Assembly: GCF_018130215.1 (NCBI RefSeq)
Contig: NZ_JAFCKQ010000042.1
Coordinates: 1-64,000, forward strand
Direction: 5' to 3'
Length of the DNA: 64,000 bases
Source: Bradyrhizobium jicamae
GTDB lineage: Bacteria > Pseudomonadota > Alphaproteobacteria > Rhizobiales > Xanthobacteraceae
The translations under genes were made by a program, and so were the position numbers. Below are positions 24,931-33,303 of the stretch, piece after piece (position 1 is the first letter of the stretch; every line of letters begins with the position of its first letter). The notes below the pieces were generated by a model that ran no database searches, was not told the DNA's origin, and was given only the letters and a program-made list of their open reading frames with translations.

Positions 24931-25544
24931 TGGTTGGCTACCCGAAGCCGGGCCAGGTTCGACAGCGTGGCCGATGGCGCCGTCAGGACATCCTTCCAGT
25001 TCTCCAGCGACGCGGCCGCGGCAGCAAGGCCTGATCGCCTGAGGGTGCGGATGCGGCTGCTCGAGACGATCTCGCCGTCGCTGCACCTTACCGGTTGAAG
25101 AATGCGTGTGTTGAAATGCTGGCCCAGCAACAATGCGGTGCCGCTCTTGCAGGATCCGAAGCAGAAATCCTCGCCGACGATGACCTCATGGGGATGAAGC
25201 CTCTCCAGCTCAGCGATGAAGTCTGCCGCGGTGCGCCGGATGTATGTTCGGTCGAAATCCGCGACGATCACGTGGTCGGGGCCGAATGTTGCGATGCGCT
25301 CGAGCTTCTCGGCGAGCGAGTTCAAGGCCTCGGCCTGGCCAAAATAGACCTTGGGCGGCGGATCGAACGTGTAGACCACTGCGGGAAGGCCACGTTGTTG
25401 CGCCGCCGCAATGGTTTGACGGAGCAGCTCCTGGTGGCCGCGGTGAACGCCATCAAACGCGCCGATCGTCACGACGCTCGCACCGAGGGTCAGTTCCCCG
25501 TCGCGATGGAAAGCGGTAGCCGAGCTTTCAAGACCCTTGCCCAT
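24927..25544 (-). CDS. Stand-alone FAD synthetase (RibF N-terminal domain only)
   Basis: This 205-residue protein matches the FMN adenylyltransferase half of bifunctional RibF: TIGAFDGVHRGHQELL at 26-41 (nucleotidyltransferase HxGH), TFDPPPKVYF, ADFDRTYIRRTAADFIAEL, VGEDFCFGSCKSGT and SSSRIRTLRRSG. RibF is normally about 310-330 residues with a C-terminal riboflavin kinase domain, which is absent here without any frameshift. It should convert FMN to FAD for the flavin reductase and FADH2-dependent oxygenase in the same cluster. It is the first gene of the minus-strand unit. Confidence 0.86.
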   Translation of the reverse strand: MGKGLESSATAFHRDGELTLGASVVTIGAFDGVHRGHQELLRQTIAAAQQRGLPAVVYTFDPPPKVYFGQAEALNSLAEKLERIATFGPDHVIVADFDRTYIRRTAADFIAELERLHPHEVIVGEDFCFGSCKSGTALLLGQHFNTRILQPVRCSDGEIVSSSRIRTLRRSGLAAAAASLENWKDVLTAPSATLSNLARLRVANQ

Positions 25545-25799
25545 GGTTCGCTCCCTTGCCCGTGTTGCGAATGCGTTGTCCGCACCGGTCTGGCGTCGGC
25601 TGGACCTTCGTTGCCGAGCGCCGCCTGAGTCATAGCGCGAGGTGCGGCGGTCTGCCCGGTATTGTGTGATACCTTCCGTTCGCTCCGAACATGCGCGTAG
25701 TTTTTCCTCACGATGTCACGCCGAGCAAGAGCGTGGCGAGATGATCGCGGAACGGGTGGCAGCGGCTGCCCGTCCGACGCAGCGGAGGAGAAAACGTCC
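25545..25799. promoter_or_regulatory. Divergent promoter region of the phenol/catechol cluster
   Basis: This 255-base region separates the FAD synthetase start from the monooxygenase start and must hold both promoters. It contains the inverted repeat at 25658-25673 and a GGAGGAG ribosome site about 10 bases before the monooxygenase ATG at 25800. No gene is apparent. Confidence 0.6.
25658..25673. promoter_or_regulatory. Inverted repeat GGTAT-N6-ATACC, candidate LysR box
   Basis: A perfect 5+5-base inverted repeat, 114 bases from the FAD synthetase start and 127 from the monooxygenase start. BenM/CatM sites contain ATAC/GTAT arms in a dyad, so this is a reasonable site for the LysR protein encoded at 21153. 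The exact T-N11-A arrangement is not met. Confidence 0.42.
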
Positions 25800-27377
25800 A
25801 TGACTACTGCAGCGGCCCTGCGGGCTGACATGCCCGCGTCGACGACCGGCGTCTATTCAGGCTCGGAATTCCTGGAAAGCATCCAGGACGGGCGCGAAAT
25901 CTACATCTACGGCGAGCGGGTCAAGAACGTGGTCACGCATCCCGCCTTTCGAAATTCGGCGCGGATGGTGGCGCGATGGTACGACCGCTTTCACGAGAAG
26001 AAGGATGAGATCGGTGTCCTGACCGACACGGGCTCGGGACAATTGACCCATCCGTTCTTCCTGGGGTCGAGAACGGCCGAGGACCTGATCAAGGGCCGCG
26101 ATGCGATTGCCGAGCTGCAGAAGGTTGCGTTCGGCTGGATGGGCCGCTCGCCGGACTACAAGGCGTCGTTCCTCGGAACCCTGGGCGCGAACTCGGGCTT
26201 CTACGGCGAGTATGCCGGTAACGCGAAAAAGTGGTACGCGCGAACCCAGGAGCGGCTCGACTTCTGGAATCATGCGATCGTCAATCCGCCGATCGACCGC
26301 GACCGTGCGATCGAGGATGTGCGCGACGTCTTCATGCATGTCGAGAAGGAGACCGACGCGGGCCTGATCGTCTCGGGCGCCAAGGTCGTCGCGACAGGCT
26401 CGGCGCTGACCCACTACAACTTCATCGCGCATTACGGCATCCCGATCAAGGACAAGTCGTTCGCGCTGATCTTCACGGCACCGATGGATGCAAAGGGCGT
26501 CAAGCTGATCGCCCGCTCGTCCTACGAGTTTACGGCAGCAGCGACCGGTTCGCCGTTCGATTATCCGCTGTCGAGCCGCTTCGACGAGAACGACTCCATC
26601 CTTGTCTTCGACAAGGTGCTGGTGCCGTGGGAGAACGTCTTCATCTATGGCGACGTCGACAAGATCAACCAGTTCTTCCCGGCGTCGGGATTCGTTCCGC
26701 GCTTCACGTTGCACGGCGTGACGCGGTTTGCCGTCAAGCTCGACTTCATCGCGGGCCTGTTCTCGATGGCGGTGGAGGCGACGGGGTCGAAGGATTTCCG
26801 CGGCGTCCAGACGGCCGTGGGTGAAGTGATCGCATGGCGCAACCTGTTCCACGGGATTGCGGATGCGATGGTGAAGTCGCCGATCGCCTGGCAGGGGACG
26901 GAGGGCTACAACCTTCCCAACCTGAACTACGGCCTGGCCTATCGCGTCTTTGCGCCGATGGCCTATCCACGGATCAAGGAACTGATCGAGCGCCATGTCG
27001 CGAGCGGCCTGATCTATCTGCCGTCGAGCTCGGCCGATCTCGAGAGCGAGGCAATCCGACCCTACCTGGACCGGTTTGTCCGCGGCTCGAACGGCTATGC
27101 CGCCATCGACCGGATCAAGCTGCTCAAGCTGCTCTGGGATGCGGTTGGTTCGGAGTTTGGCGGACGCCACGAGCTCTATGAGCGCAATTATGCCGGCAAT
27201 TACGAGAACCTGCGCGTCGAGACGCTGATGGCCGCGGCCGCGACGGGCGATCTTGGCGCCATGCAGGATTTTGCGCGCAGCTGCATGGGCGACTACGACG
27301 TATCGGGTTGGACGGCGAAGGATCTCGTCAACCCCGACGACATCAATCTCGTCAGCCGCGGCCTCGTACAGGGCTAA
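25800..27377 (+). CDS. FADH2-dependent aromatic monooxygenase (HpaB/PheA1 family; probable phenol 2-hydroxylase)
   Basis: ATG 25800 follows GGAGGAG and gives 525 residues. The protein has the 4-hydroxyphenylacetate 3-hydroxylase fold: N-terminal domain with GREIYIYGERVKNVVTHPAFRN, middle domain with TGSALTHYNFIAHYG and VPWENVFIYGD, and a C-terminal acyl-CoA-dehydrogenase-like helical bundle (LYERNYAGNYENLR). It uses reduced FAD from the reductase at 24406 to ortho-hydroxylate a phenol. Linkage to CatA, CatB and CatC implies that catechol is the product and therefore phenol the likely substrate; chlorophenols or nitrophenols remain possible. Confidence 0.88.
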   Translation: MTTAAALRADMPASTTGVYSGSEFLESIQDGREIYIYGERVKNVVTHPAFRNSARMVARWYDRFHEKKDEIGVLTDTGSGQLTHPFFLGSRTAEDLIKGRDAIAELQKVAFGWMGRSPDYKASFLGTLGANSGFYGEYAGNAKKWYARTQERLDFWNHAIVNPPIDRDRAIEDVRDVFMHVEKETDAGLIVSGAKVVATGSALTHYNFIAHYGIPIKDKSFALIFTAPMDAKGVKLIARSSYEFTAAATGSPFDYPLSSRFDENDSILVFDKVLVPWENVFIYGDVDKINQFFPASGFVPRFTLHGVTRFAVKLDFIAGLFSMAVEATGSKDFRGVQTAVGEVIAWRNLFHGIADAMVKSPIAWQGTEGYNLPNLNYGLAYRVFAPMAYPRIKELIERHVASGLIYLPSSSADLESEAIRPYLDRFVRGSNGYAAIDRIKLLKLLWDAVGSEFGGRHELYERNYAGNYENLRVETLMAAAATGDLGAMQDFARSCMGDYDVSGWTAKDLVNPDDINLVSRGLVQG

Positions 27378-27482
27378 CGTCGACCGATGCAGTGATGCTG
27401 GGGCCGCCACGATCGAGTGGCGGCTCCAGTCCGTTTTCCGCGTCACCGTTTGTTCAGCTAGCCCGATCGCTAGAAGGAGCTC

Positions 27483-27779
27483 ATGACCATGCTGTTCCAC
27501 GTCGAAATGGATGTGCGGATTCCCTACTCTCTCTCTGCCGAAGAGGTCGACGCGCTGAAGCAGGCGGAACGCGTCCGCGCCATGGAGCTGCAACGCAGCG
27601 GCGCCTGGCGCCATCTGTGGCGGGTCGCCGGCCGCTACGCCAATGTCAGTATCTTCGACGTCTCAGGTCCGCCGGAGCTGCACGACATCCTGTCCCGCCT
27701 GCCGCTGTTTCCGTTCATGGAGATACGGGTTACGCCGCTATGCCGGCATCCGTCATCGATCCGCGACGATGACCAATAG
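27483..27779 (+). CDS. catC: Muconolactone delta-isomerase CatC
   Basis: This is 98 residues from ATG 27483, or 96 from ATG 27489, which has better spacing from GAAGGAG at 27473-27479. CatC hallmarks are MLFHVEMDVRIP, LQRSGAWRHLWRVAGRYANVSIFDV (read in segments), LPLFPFMEIRVTPLCRHPSSI. It isomerises (+)-muconolactone to beta-ketoadipate enol-lactone, following CatB. It lies 105 bases after the monooxygenase gene on the same strand. The next enzyme, enol-lactone hydrolase, is not in the window. Confidence 0.95.
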   Translation: MTMLFHVEMDVRIPYSLSAEEVDALKQAERVRAMELQRSGAWRHLWRVAGRYANVSIFDVSGPPELHDILSRLPLFPFMEIRVTPLCRHPSSIRDDDQ

Positions 27780-27804
27780 AGGCGTGCTGCGCGGTGCGTC
27801 CGCC

Positions 27805-28374
27805 CTAATCGACCACCGTGTGCGGGCGCCGGTGGTGACTCGCTGATAATTCGGGATAGCCGTTCAGCATCAGCTTGTCGGCGCGCACGCCCCAGCTTTC
27901 GAGGCGGTCGAGGAAGCTCATCCCGAGCAGATTGGTCTTCATCTGGCCGCGCTGCACCACCAGCGCCGGCACCGATTTCTCGACCAGCTTGCCGACCGCG
28001 AGGCGATCGAGCGTCAGGCGTGCCGCCTTGGTGTGTCCGCCGGCGGTTTCGAGGTCGACATTGTATTCCAGCATCTCGGTCGGCAGGCCGATCGCTTTCG
28101 CGGTCTCCCAGGTCAGCACGACCGAGGTCGCGCCGGTGTCGATCACCATCGGTGCGCTGACGCCGTTGATCTTGGCGCGGAACGCGAACTCACCGCCCTG
28201 GCTGCGCGCGATCTGCACCGCGGGGGCGGGGCCGGAGACGGGGGATGCATTGCTGCCGCCGAAGATCTGCGAGAAGTTTTCCCTTGCGCGGGCGATCTGA
28301 TCGGGGTCGCCATAGGCGACGACGGCACAGGCAGTGGCCATCAGCAGCAGAAGGACGAGCAGGATGCGGCTCAC
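27805..28374 (-). CDS. Retropepsin-like aspartic protease (TIGR02281 type), membrane-anchored
   Basis: The start GTG 28374 is six bases after GGGAGG, giving 189 residues; GTG 28398 is a weaker alternative. Residues 1-21 form a hydrophobic anchor or signal. The single protease motif Asp79-Thr-Gly-Ala (MVIDTGATSVVLT) and the later TNLLGMSFLDRLESWGV strand match one-lobe retropepsin-like proteases of alphaproteobacteria, which dimerise. It probably acts in the periplasm. It lies 28 bases after the DUF1289 gene. Confidence 0.85.
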   Translation of the reverse strand: MSRILLVLLLLMATACAVVAYGDPDQIARARENFSQIFGGSNASPVSGPAPAVQIARSQGGEFAFRAKINGVSAPMVIDTGATSVVLTWETAKAIGLPTEMLEYNVDLETAGGHTKAARLTLDRLAVGKLVEKSVPALVVQRGQMKTNLLGMSFLDRLESWGVRADKLMLNGYPELSASHHRRPHTVVD

Positions 28375-28402
28375 CGCGCACCTCCCTGCAGCGCACACAC
28401 CT

Positions 28403-28606
28403 TCAGGCGCGTTTCGGGCGTGGTTCCAGACGTTCGAGGCCCGCGTCCGCCATCCGCGCGGGCAGGGTCGCCATCAGCGCCAACCGCTCGGCGCCGTCCA
28501 TCTTGTGCCAGCGCGCGATCTCCGGAAGCGTGCGCCCGCATCCGAAGCAGAGCTTGGTCCTGGGGTCGATCATGCAGACTGCGATACACGGCGTTTCCTG
28601 GCTCAT
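28403..28606 (-). CDS. DUF1289 cysteine-rich small protein
   Basis: From ATG 28606 the protein has 67 residues with Cys7-x3-Cys11 and Cys20-x2-Cys23 (SQETPCIAVCMIDPRTKLCFGCGRT), the DUF1289 pattern, followed by an EIARWHKMDGAERLALMATLPAR helix. Four conserved cysteines suggest a metal or Fe-S site. The function is not known; family members are often beside membrane or redox genes. It is between the histidine kinase (61 bases upstream) and the retropepsin gene. Confidence 0.85.
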   Translation of the reverse strand: MSQETPCIAVCMIDPRTKLCFGCGRTLPEIARWHKMDGAERLALMATLPARMADAGLERLEPRPKRA

Positions 28607-28667
28607 ACTCGAAGTGTTGAACGGTTTCGGCCGCTTGCGCAAGCCGGCCGCAGTGCCCGGATCGTCC

Positions 28668-30284
28668 CTACAATCCGGTACCGGCACCCATGATCGATTT
28701 GCGGCGCACCCGCTTGCGATCGGCGCCCATTGGGGTCTCCGTTGGTTCCGGCTGCATCGGCGGCGCGTCGTCCTCCGCCATCGGCGCCAGCGCGCTCATG
28801 ACGCGCTCCGGCGGGAAGGTGACGATCACCTCGGTGCCGATGCGCAGCTTCGACTTCAGCGTGAAGGTGCCGCCGTGCATGTCGATCAGGCTCTTGGCGA
28901 TCGGCAGCCCGAGACCTGCGCCCTGTTCGGCCGACTTGATCGAGTTGGAGCCCTGGCCGAACGAGGCCAGCACGATCGGGATCTCGTCTTCGGCAATGCC
29001 GCTTCCGGTGTCCTTGACGCTCAGATATTGCCCGCCGGACGCGGTCCAGCCGACCTTCAGCCAGATCTCGCCGCCCTGCGGGGTGAACTTGATCGAGTTG
29101 GAGAGCAGGTTGAGGACGACCTGGCGGATGGCGCGCTCGTCACCCCAGATCCGCGGCATGCCCTGCTCGAACACCTCGTGGATGGTGATGCCGCGGTTGG
29201 AGGCGCGCAGCTTCAGCAGATGGTGGCAGTCGGCGACGACGTGCACCAGCGCGACCGCTTCCTCGTTCAGCTCGTAGCGGCCGGCCTCGATGCGCGACAG
29301 ATCGAGGATCTCGTTGATCAGGTTGAGCAGATGCACGCCGGAATTATGGATGTCGGCGGAGTATTCCTTGTAGACGGGCACGGCATGCGCGCCGAAGATC
29401 TCGCTCTTCATGACCTCGGAGAAGCCGAGGATTGCATTCAGCGGCGTGCGCAGCTCGTGGCTCATCTGGGCGAGGAAGCGCGACTTGGCGACGTTGGCGG
29501 ATTCGGCCCGATGCCGCGCCTCGTCGGAGATCGCCTTGGCCTGTTCCAACTCACCGATCAGCGCGTCCTTTTCGGCGCGGGCTTCCAGCGTCGCGAGCGT
29601 GGTCGAATGCAGGCGATGGGCCAGCAGCGCGAAATAGCCCTCGGCGGCGAGCGCGAGCAGCGCCAGCACATAATTGTCGAGCGCGCCGCTCAGCACGAGA
29701 TCGAGCGCGATCGCGACCGTCACCGGCACGGTCGCCGCAAGTGCTGCGATCGGCAGGCTCGCCGCCAGCATGCTGGACACCGCGATGACCAGCAGCATCA
29801 GGAACATCATAAGCGTGTTGGAGGCGAGGTCGCGGCCCGCGGGATGGATCAGGATCGCGGTCCAGCACAGGCCGTACAGCAGGTCGAGCAGCACGAAGCG
29901 GGTCCGCCATTTGCGGATCACCGCGACCGAGGCGGGCTCGGCGAGGAAGCGGGAGCAACTGCGGACGATCGCGGCATGGACGCAGAGCATGCCGATGGTC
30001 CAGGCCGCGGCCATGGTCGGCTGTATCCAGAGGCCAAACAGCACGCCGGTTGCGACCACCAGCAGCATCACGACGTAGGACGCCGACAGCCGGGTCTGGG
30101 CGTATTGGCGGAGCAGTTCGGCGTCGAAGGCGGGGCGGGTTCCGCTTGTCGACGTTAACCGATCCCGCGCCTCGCGCACCCGCTGCTGGGCGGCGCGCCG
30201 GCTATTGACCGGCGCGGCCACCTGAACTCCTGCCGGAAGCGCTACAACTTCAGGCTTTTCAGCGGAATCACTCATAAACAACAC
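28668..30284 (-). CDS. Membrane sensor histidine kinase (PleC/DivJ/PdhS-like catalytic core)
   Basis: This 538-residue protein has about six membrane helices between residues 68 and 222, a coiled linker, then HisKA with phosphorylated His276 (AQMSHELRTPLNAILGFSEVM). The HATPase has LLSNSIKFTPQGGEI, DTGSGIAEDEIP and GLGLPIAKSLIDMHGG. GFSEVM...IHNSGVHLLNLINEILDLSRIEAG is the variant seen in alphaproteobacterial PleC/DivJ/PdhS kinases that feed DivK-CtrA. No response regulator adjoins it. A consensus CtrA box lies 90 bases upstream of the start, so it may belong to the cell-cycle network. Confidence 0.88.
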   Translation of the reverse strand: MLFMSDSAEKPEVVALPAGVQVAAPVNSRRAAQQRVREARDRLTSTSGTRPAFDAELLRQYAQTRLSASYVVMLLVVATGVLFGLWIQPTMAAAWTIGMLCVHAAIVRSCSRFLAEPASVAVIRKWRTRFVLLDLLYGLCWTAILIHPAGRDLASNTLMMFLMLLVIAVSSMLAASLPIAALAATVPVTVAIALDLVLSGALDNYVLALLALAAEGYFALLAHRLHSTTLATLEARAEKDALIGELEQAKAISDEARHRAESANVAKSRFLAQMSHELRTPLNAILGFSEVMKSEIFGAHAVPVYKEYSADIHNSGVHLLNLINEILDLSRIEAGRYELNEEAVALVHVVADCHHLLKLRASNRGITIHEVFEQGMPRIWGDERAIRQVVLNLLSNSIKFTPQGGEIWLKVGWTASGGQYLSVKDTGSGIAEDEIPIVLASFGQGSNSIKSAEQGAGLGLPIAKSLIDMHGGTFTLKSKLRIGTEVIVTFPPERVMSALAPMAEDDAPPMQPEPTETPMGADRKRVRRKSIMGAGTGL

Positions 30285-30373
30285 AATTCCCGCTCGCGAA
30301 CCGCGCGAGCCTTTGCATTGTCTATCTGTGCTCTCAAATCCTTAAGCGATGACTTAAAGAGCTAAGAAATCGC

Positions 30374-30389
30374 GTTAACGGGAGGTTAA
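30374..30389 (-). promoter_or_regulatory. Consensus CtrA box upstream of the histidine kinase gene
   Basis: On the minus strand this reads TTAA-CCTCCCG-TTAAC, a perfect TTAA-N7-TTAAC CtrA site, 90 bases before the kinase start at 30284. A near-site TTAA-N8-TTAA lies at 30342-30357. A perfect AGGTTAA-A-TTAACCT dyad overlaps it at 30383-30397. Confidence 0.55.
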
Positions 30390-30403
30390 ATTAACCTGTT
30401 GGA

Positions 30404-31276
30404 TCAGCGCTGAAGACGGGCCAGAAGGCTCGATGTGTCCCAGCGCTTGCCGCCCATTTTCTCGACCTCGGCGTAGAACTGGTCGACGAGGGCGGTAGCG
30501 GGGAGGGTGGCGCCATTGCGGCGGGCTTCCGCCAGCGCGATCGAGAGGTCCTTGCGCATCCACTCGACCGCGAAGCCGAAATCGTACTTGCCCTCGTTCA
30601 TGGTCTTGTAGCGGTTCTCCATCTGCCAGGACTGCGCCGCGCCCTTGGAGATGGTTTCGATCACGGCGGCGACGTCGAGGCCGGACTTCTTGGCGAAATG
30701 GATGCCCTCGGAGAGGCCCTGGACGAGGCCGGCGATGCAGATCTGGTTGACCATCTTGGTCAGCTGGCCGGCGCCTGCCGGCCCCAGCCGTTTGCACATC
30801 CGCGCATAGGCGCCGGTGATGATCGGCTCCGCGCTCGCATAGGCGTCCTCGGCGCCGCCGCACATCACCGTCAGCACCCCGTTCTCGGCACCCGCCTGGC
30901 CGCCGGACACCGGGGCGTCGACGAACTTGAACCCGGCCTTGGCGGCAGCGGCATCGAGCTCGCGGGCGACCTCGGCGGAGGCGGTGGTGTGGTCGACAAA
31001 GGTCGCGCCCTTCGCCATGCCGGCGAACGCGCCGTCGGGACCGATCGCGACCGCGCGCAGGTCGCTGTCATTGCCGACACAGCACATCACGAAGTCCTGG
31101 CCTTCAGCGGCGGCCTTCGGCGTGGCCGCGGTTTTGCCGCCGAACTTGTCTGCCCATTCCTTCGCCTTTGCCGCGGTCCGGTTGTACACGGTGACCTGAT
31201 GGCCGCCCTTCTTCACGAGGTGTCCCGCCATCGGGAAACCCATCACGCCGAGACCGAGAAAAGCGACTTTAGCCAT
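30404..31276 (-). CDS. NAD(P)-dependent beta-hydroxyacid dehydrogenase (HIBADH/GarR family)
   Basis: ATG 31276 gives 290 residues, the family length. The Rossmann motif GLGVMGFPMAG begins at residue 8. The substrate motif DAPVSGGQAGAENG lies at 120-133, catalytic Lys174 in GAGQLTKMVNQ, with Asn178. The family oxidises 3-hydroxyisobutyrate or reduces tartronate semialdehyde; sequence alone does not separate them. The gene is divergent from the VOC gene and ends just upstream of the kinase promoter. Confidence 0.9.
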   Translation of the reverse strand: MAKVAFLGLGVMGFPMAGHLVKKGGHQVTVYNRTAAKAKEWADKFGGKTAATPKAAAEGQDFVMCCVGNDSDLRAVAIGPDGAFAGMAKGATFVDHTTASAEVARELDAAAAKAGFKFVDAPVSGGQAGAENGVLTVMCGGAEDAYASAEPIITGAYARMCKRLGPAGAGQLTKMVNQICIAGLVQGLSEGIHFAKKSGLDVAAVIETISKGAAQSWQMENRYKTMNEGKYDFGFAVEWMRKDLSIALAEARRNGATLPATALVDQFYAEVEKMGGKRWDTSSLLARLQR

Positions 31277-31476
31277 GTGTGCTACCTTGTTTTTGCCTTG
31301 GTGATCGCCCCGGCGGCCGCGCCGGAAACCTGGACGGGGCGGGGCATGTCTTCCATGAGGGAGCCGCACCATACCCCCTGCGCAGCCGAGGGCAACGGCT
31401 TCGTTGGATGGCAGGTCCCGGTTTTGTGCTAGGATCGGAGCACCAAAAGAACCTCACAAAAAAGGGAGTGTCTCGC

Positions 31477-31914
31477 ATGGGCGTGAGCGTGGGTGTGCTC
31501 GATCATTTCAACATCCGGACCCGGAATCTCGGCGACACGGTCCGGTTCTACGAGGACATTCTGGGGCTCGAGAAGGGCCCGCGGCCGAACTTCGCGTTCC
31601 CCGGCGCGTGGATGTACAGCGAGGGCAAGGCTGTGGTGCATCTGGTAGATATTTCCAGGACCGACGAGGCACAGAAGCCGGATTCCGGCGTTGTGCATCA
31701 TGTCGCCTTCGCCAGCCAGGGCTTTGCCGGCATGAAGAAGCGGCTGGAATCGAAGGGCATGGAATTTGACTCCCGCCAGGTTCCGGGCGGCGATCTCTGG
31801 CAGATCTTCGTCAACGACCCCAACGGGGTCATGATCGAGCTGAACTACGAGGCTGCCAGGGAAAACGACGGTGCGGCCCCGGTCGAGCGCAGGGACGACG
31901 TCGGAGCGAGGTAG
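31477..31914 (+). CDS. VOC (glyoxalase/bleomycin resistance) family protein
   Basis: ATG 31477, after AAGGGAG, gives 145 residues with one VOC fold: LDHFNIRTRNLGDTVRFYEDILGLEKG at the start, GVVHHVAFASQGFAGMKKRLESKG in the second half and VNDPNGVMIELNYE at the end. The metal-site positions His (LDHF), His (VHHVAF) and Glu (IELNY) are present. It may be a lyase, dioxygenase or epimerase; the substrate is unknown. Confidence 0.87.
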   Translation: MGVSVGVLDHFNIRTRNLGDTVRFYEDILGLEKGPRPNFAFPGAWMYSEGKAVVHLVDISRTDEAQKPDSGVVHHVAFASQGFAGMKKRLESKGMEFDSRQVPGGDLWQIFVNDPNGVMIELNYEAARENDGAAPVERRDDVGAR

Positions 31915-31970
31915 CCTTTTGCGCCGCAACGCTCTATGGGTCGCATCCCAACTGCTTTAGGAGATGCGCG

Positions 31971-33101
31971 GTGAGCGTGACGCAGCAACAGGTTCTAGAT
32001 GCCTTGGCCGGGGTGGTGTCGCCGCGCGGTGTCGCCCTGACCAACGCCAATGTGCTGTCGGCGATCACTGTCACCGACGGCAAGGTGTTCTTCTCGATCA
32101 ATGTCGACGCCGCTGAAGCCCGCGCCTGGGAAAGCGTCCGCGTGCAGGCCGAGAACGCGGTGCGCGCCATTCCCGGCGTCAGCGTCGCGATGATCGCGCT
32201 GACCGCCGAACGCAGGGCGGGCAGTGCCGCCGCGCCGTCGCGTCCCGCCGGCGGCGTGCAGCCCGCCGCGGCGCATCGGCATCCGCAACCGCCTGGAGCG
32301 GGCTCGCCGATGGCGCGTCAGGCCGAGATTCCCGGCATCTCGGCCGTGATCGCCGTCGCCTCCGGCAAGGGCGGCGTCGGCAAGTCGACCACCGCGCTCA
32401 ACCTGGCGCTCGGCCTGCGCGATCTCGGCCTGCGCGTCGGGCTGCTCGATGCCGACATCTACGGGCCGTCCGTGCCGCGGCTGACCGGCATCCGCGAGAA
32501 GCCGCAGCTCAGCGACGACAAAAAGATGATCCCGCTCGAACGCTTCGGCCTGTCGATCATGTCGATCGGCTTCCTCGTCGAGGAAGACACCGCGATGATC
32601 TGGCGCGGTCCGATGGTGATGTCGGCGATCACGCAGATGCTGCGCGACGTCGCCTGGGGCACCCTCGACGTGCTCGTGGTCGACATGCCGCCGGGCACCG
32701 GCGATGCCCAGCTCACGCTGGCCCAGAATGTGCCGCTGAAGGGCGCCGTGATCATCTCGACGCCGCAGGACCTTTCGCTGATCGACGCGCGCCGGGGCCT
32801 GGCCATGTTCAAGAAGGTCAACGTGCCGGTGCTCGGGATCGTCGAGAACATGAGCTACTTCCAGTGCCCTCATTGTGGCACGCGCTCGGACATCTTCGGT
32901 CACGGCGGCGCCCGTCACGAGGCCGAGCGGCTTGGCGTACCGTTCCTCGGCGAGGTCCCCCTGCACATGGCGATCCGCACCACCTCCGACTCAGGCAATC
33001 CCGTGGTGGCGAGCGAGCCTGACGGGCCGCACGCGGCAATCTACCGCGAGATCGGCGCCAAGGTCCGCGAGCAGCTCCAGAGCGTGATCGCCGCGGCCTG
33101 A
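31971..33101 (+). CDS. mrp: Mrp/ApbC/NBP35-type Fe-S cluster carrier ATPase
   Basis: This 376-residue protein has an N-terminal DUF59/MIP18-like domain (about 1-85), a Pro/Ala-rich linker, then a P-loop ATPase with the deviant Walker A SGKGGVGKST. DMPPGTGDAQLTLAQ and a CPHCG (CxxC) cluster-binding motif follow. Mrp/ApbC proteins bind and transfer [4Fe-4S] clusters in the cytoplasm. The start is GTG 31971, preceded by AGGAG. Confidence 0.95.
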   Translation: MSVTQQQVLDALAGVVSPRGVALTNANVLSAITVTDGKVFFSINVDAAEARAWESVRVQAENAVRAIPGVSVAMIALTAERRAGSAAAPSRPAGGVQPAAAHRHPQPPGAGSPMARQAEIPGISAVIAVASGKGGVGKSTTALNLALGLRDLGLRVGLLDADIYGPSVPRLTGIREKPQLSDDKKMIPLERFGLSIMSIGFLVEEDTAMIWRGPMVMSAITQMLRDVAWGTLDVLVVDMPPGTGDAQLTLAQNVPLKGAVIISTPQDLSLIDARRGLAMFKKVNVPVLGIVENMSYFQCPHCGTRSDIFGHGGARHEAERLGVPFLGEVPLHMAIRTTSDSGNPVVASEPDGPHAAIYREIGAKVREQLQSVIAAA

Positions 33102-33303
33102 GGCCGCGCTGTCGCCGCCGGGCCGACAGGCCTTGCATGCCACGACGGGGGTTCTTCACAGGACTGTCGCCGTGAAATGATTGCCGGACGGCGTCCAGCC
33201 TGTATGTTTGTTCGGATACAGCCGAATCGTACCGACCTCGTCCGTCCGCTTGCCGGATGAGCGAAGCCGAAACTGCGGGAAGGGCCGTCAGGCGACGATC
33301 AAC

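Noticed and set aside
28245..30158. 637-residue plus-strand open frame
   Set aside because: Antisense to the histidine kinase gene, whose HisKA and HATPase motifs are intact; the composition is low-complexity and lacks any family.
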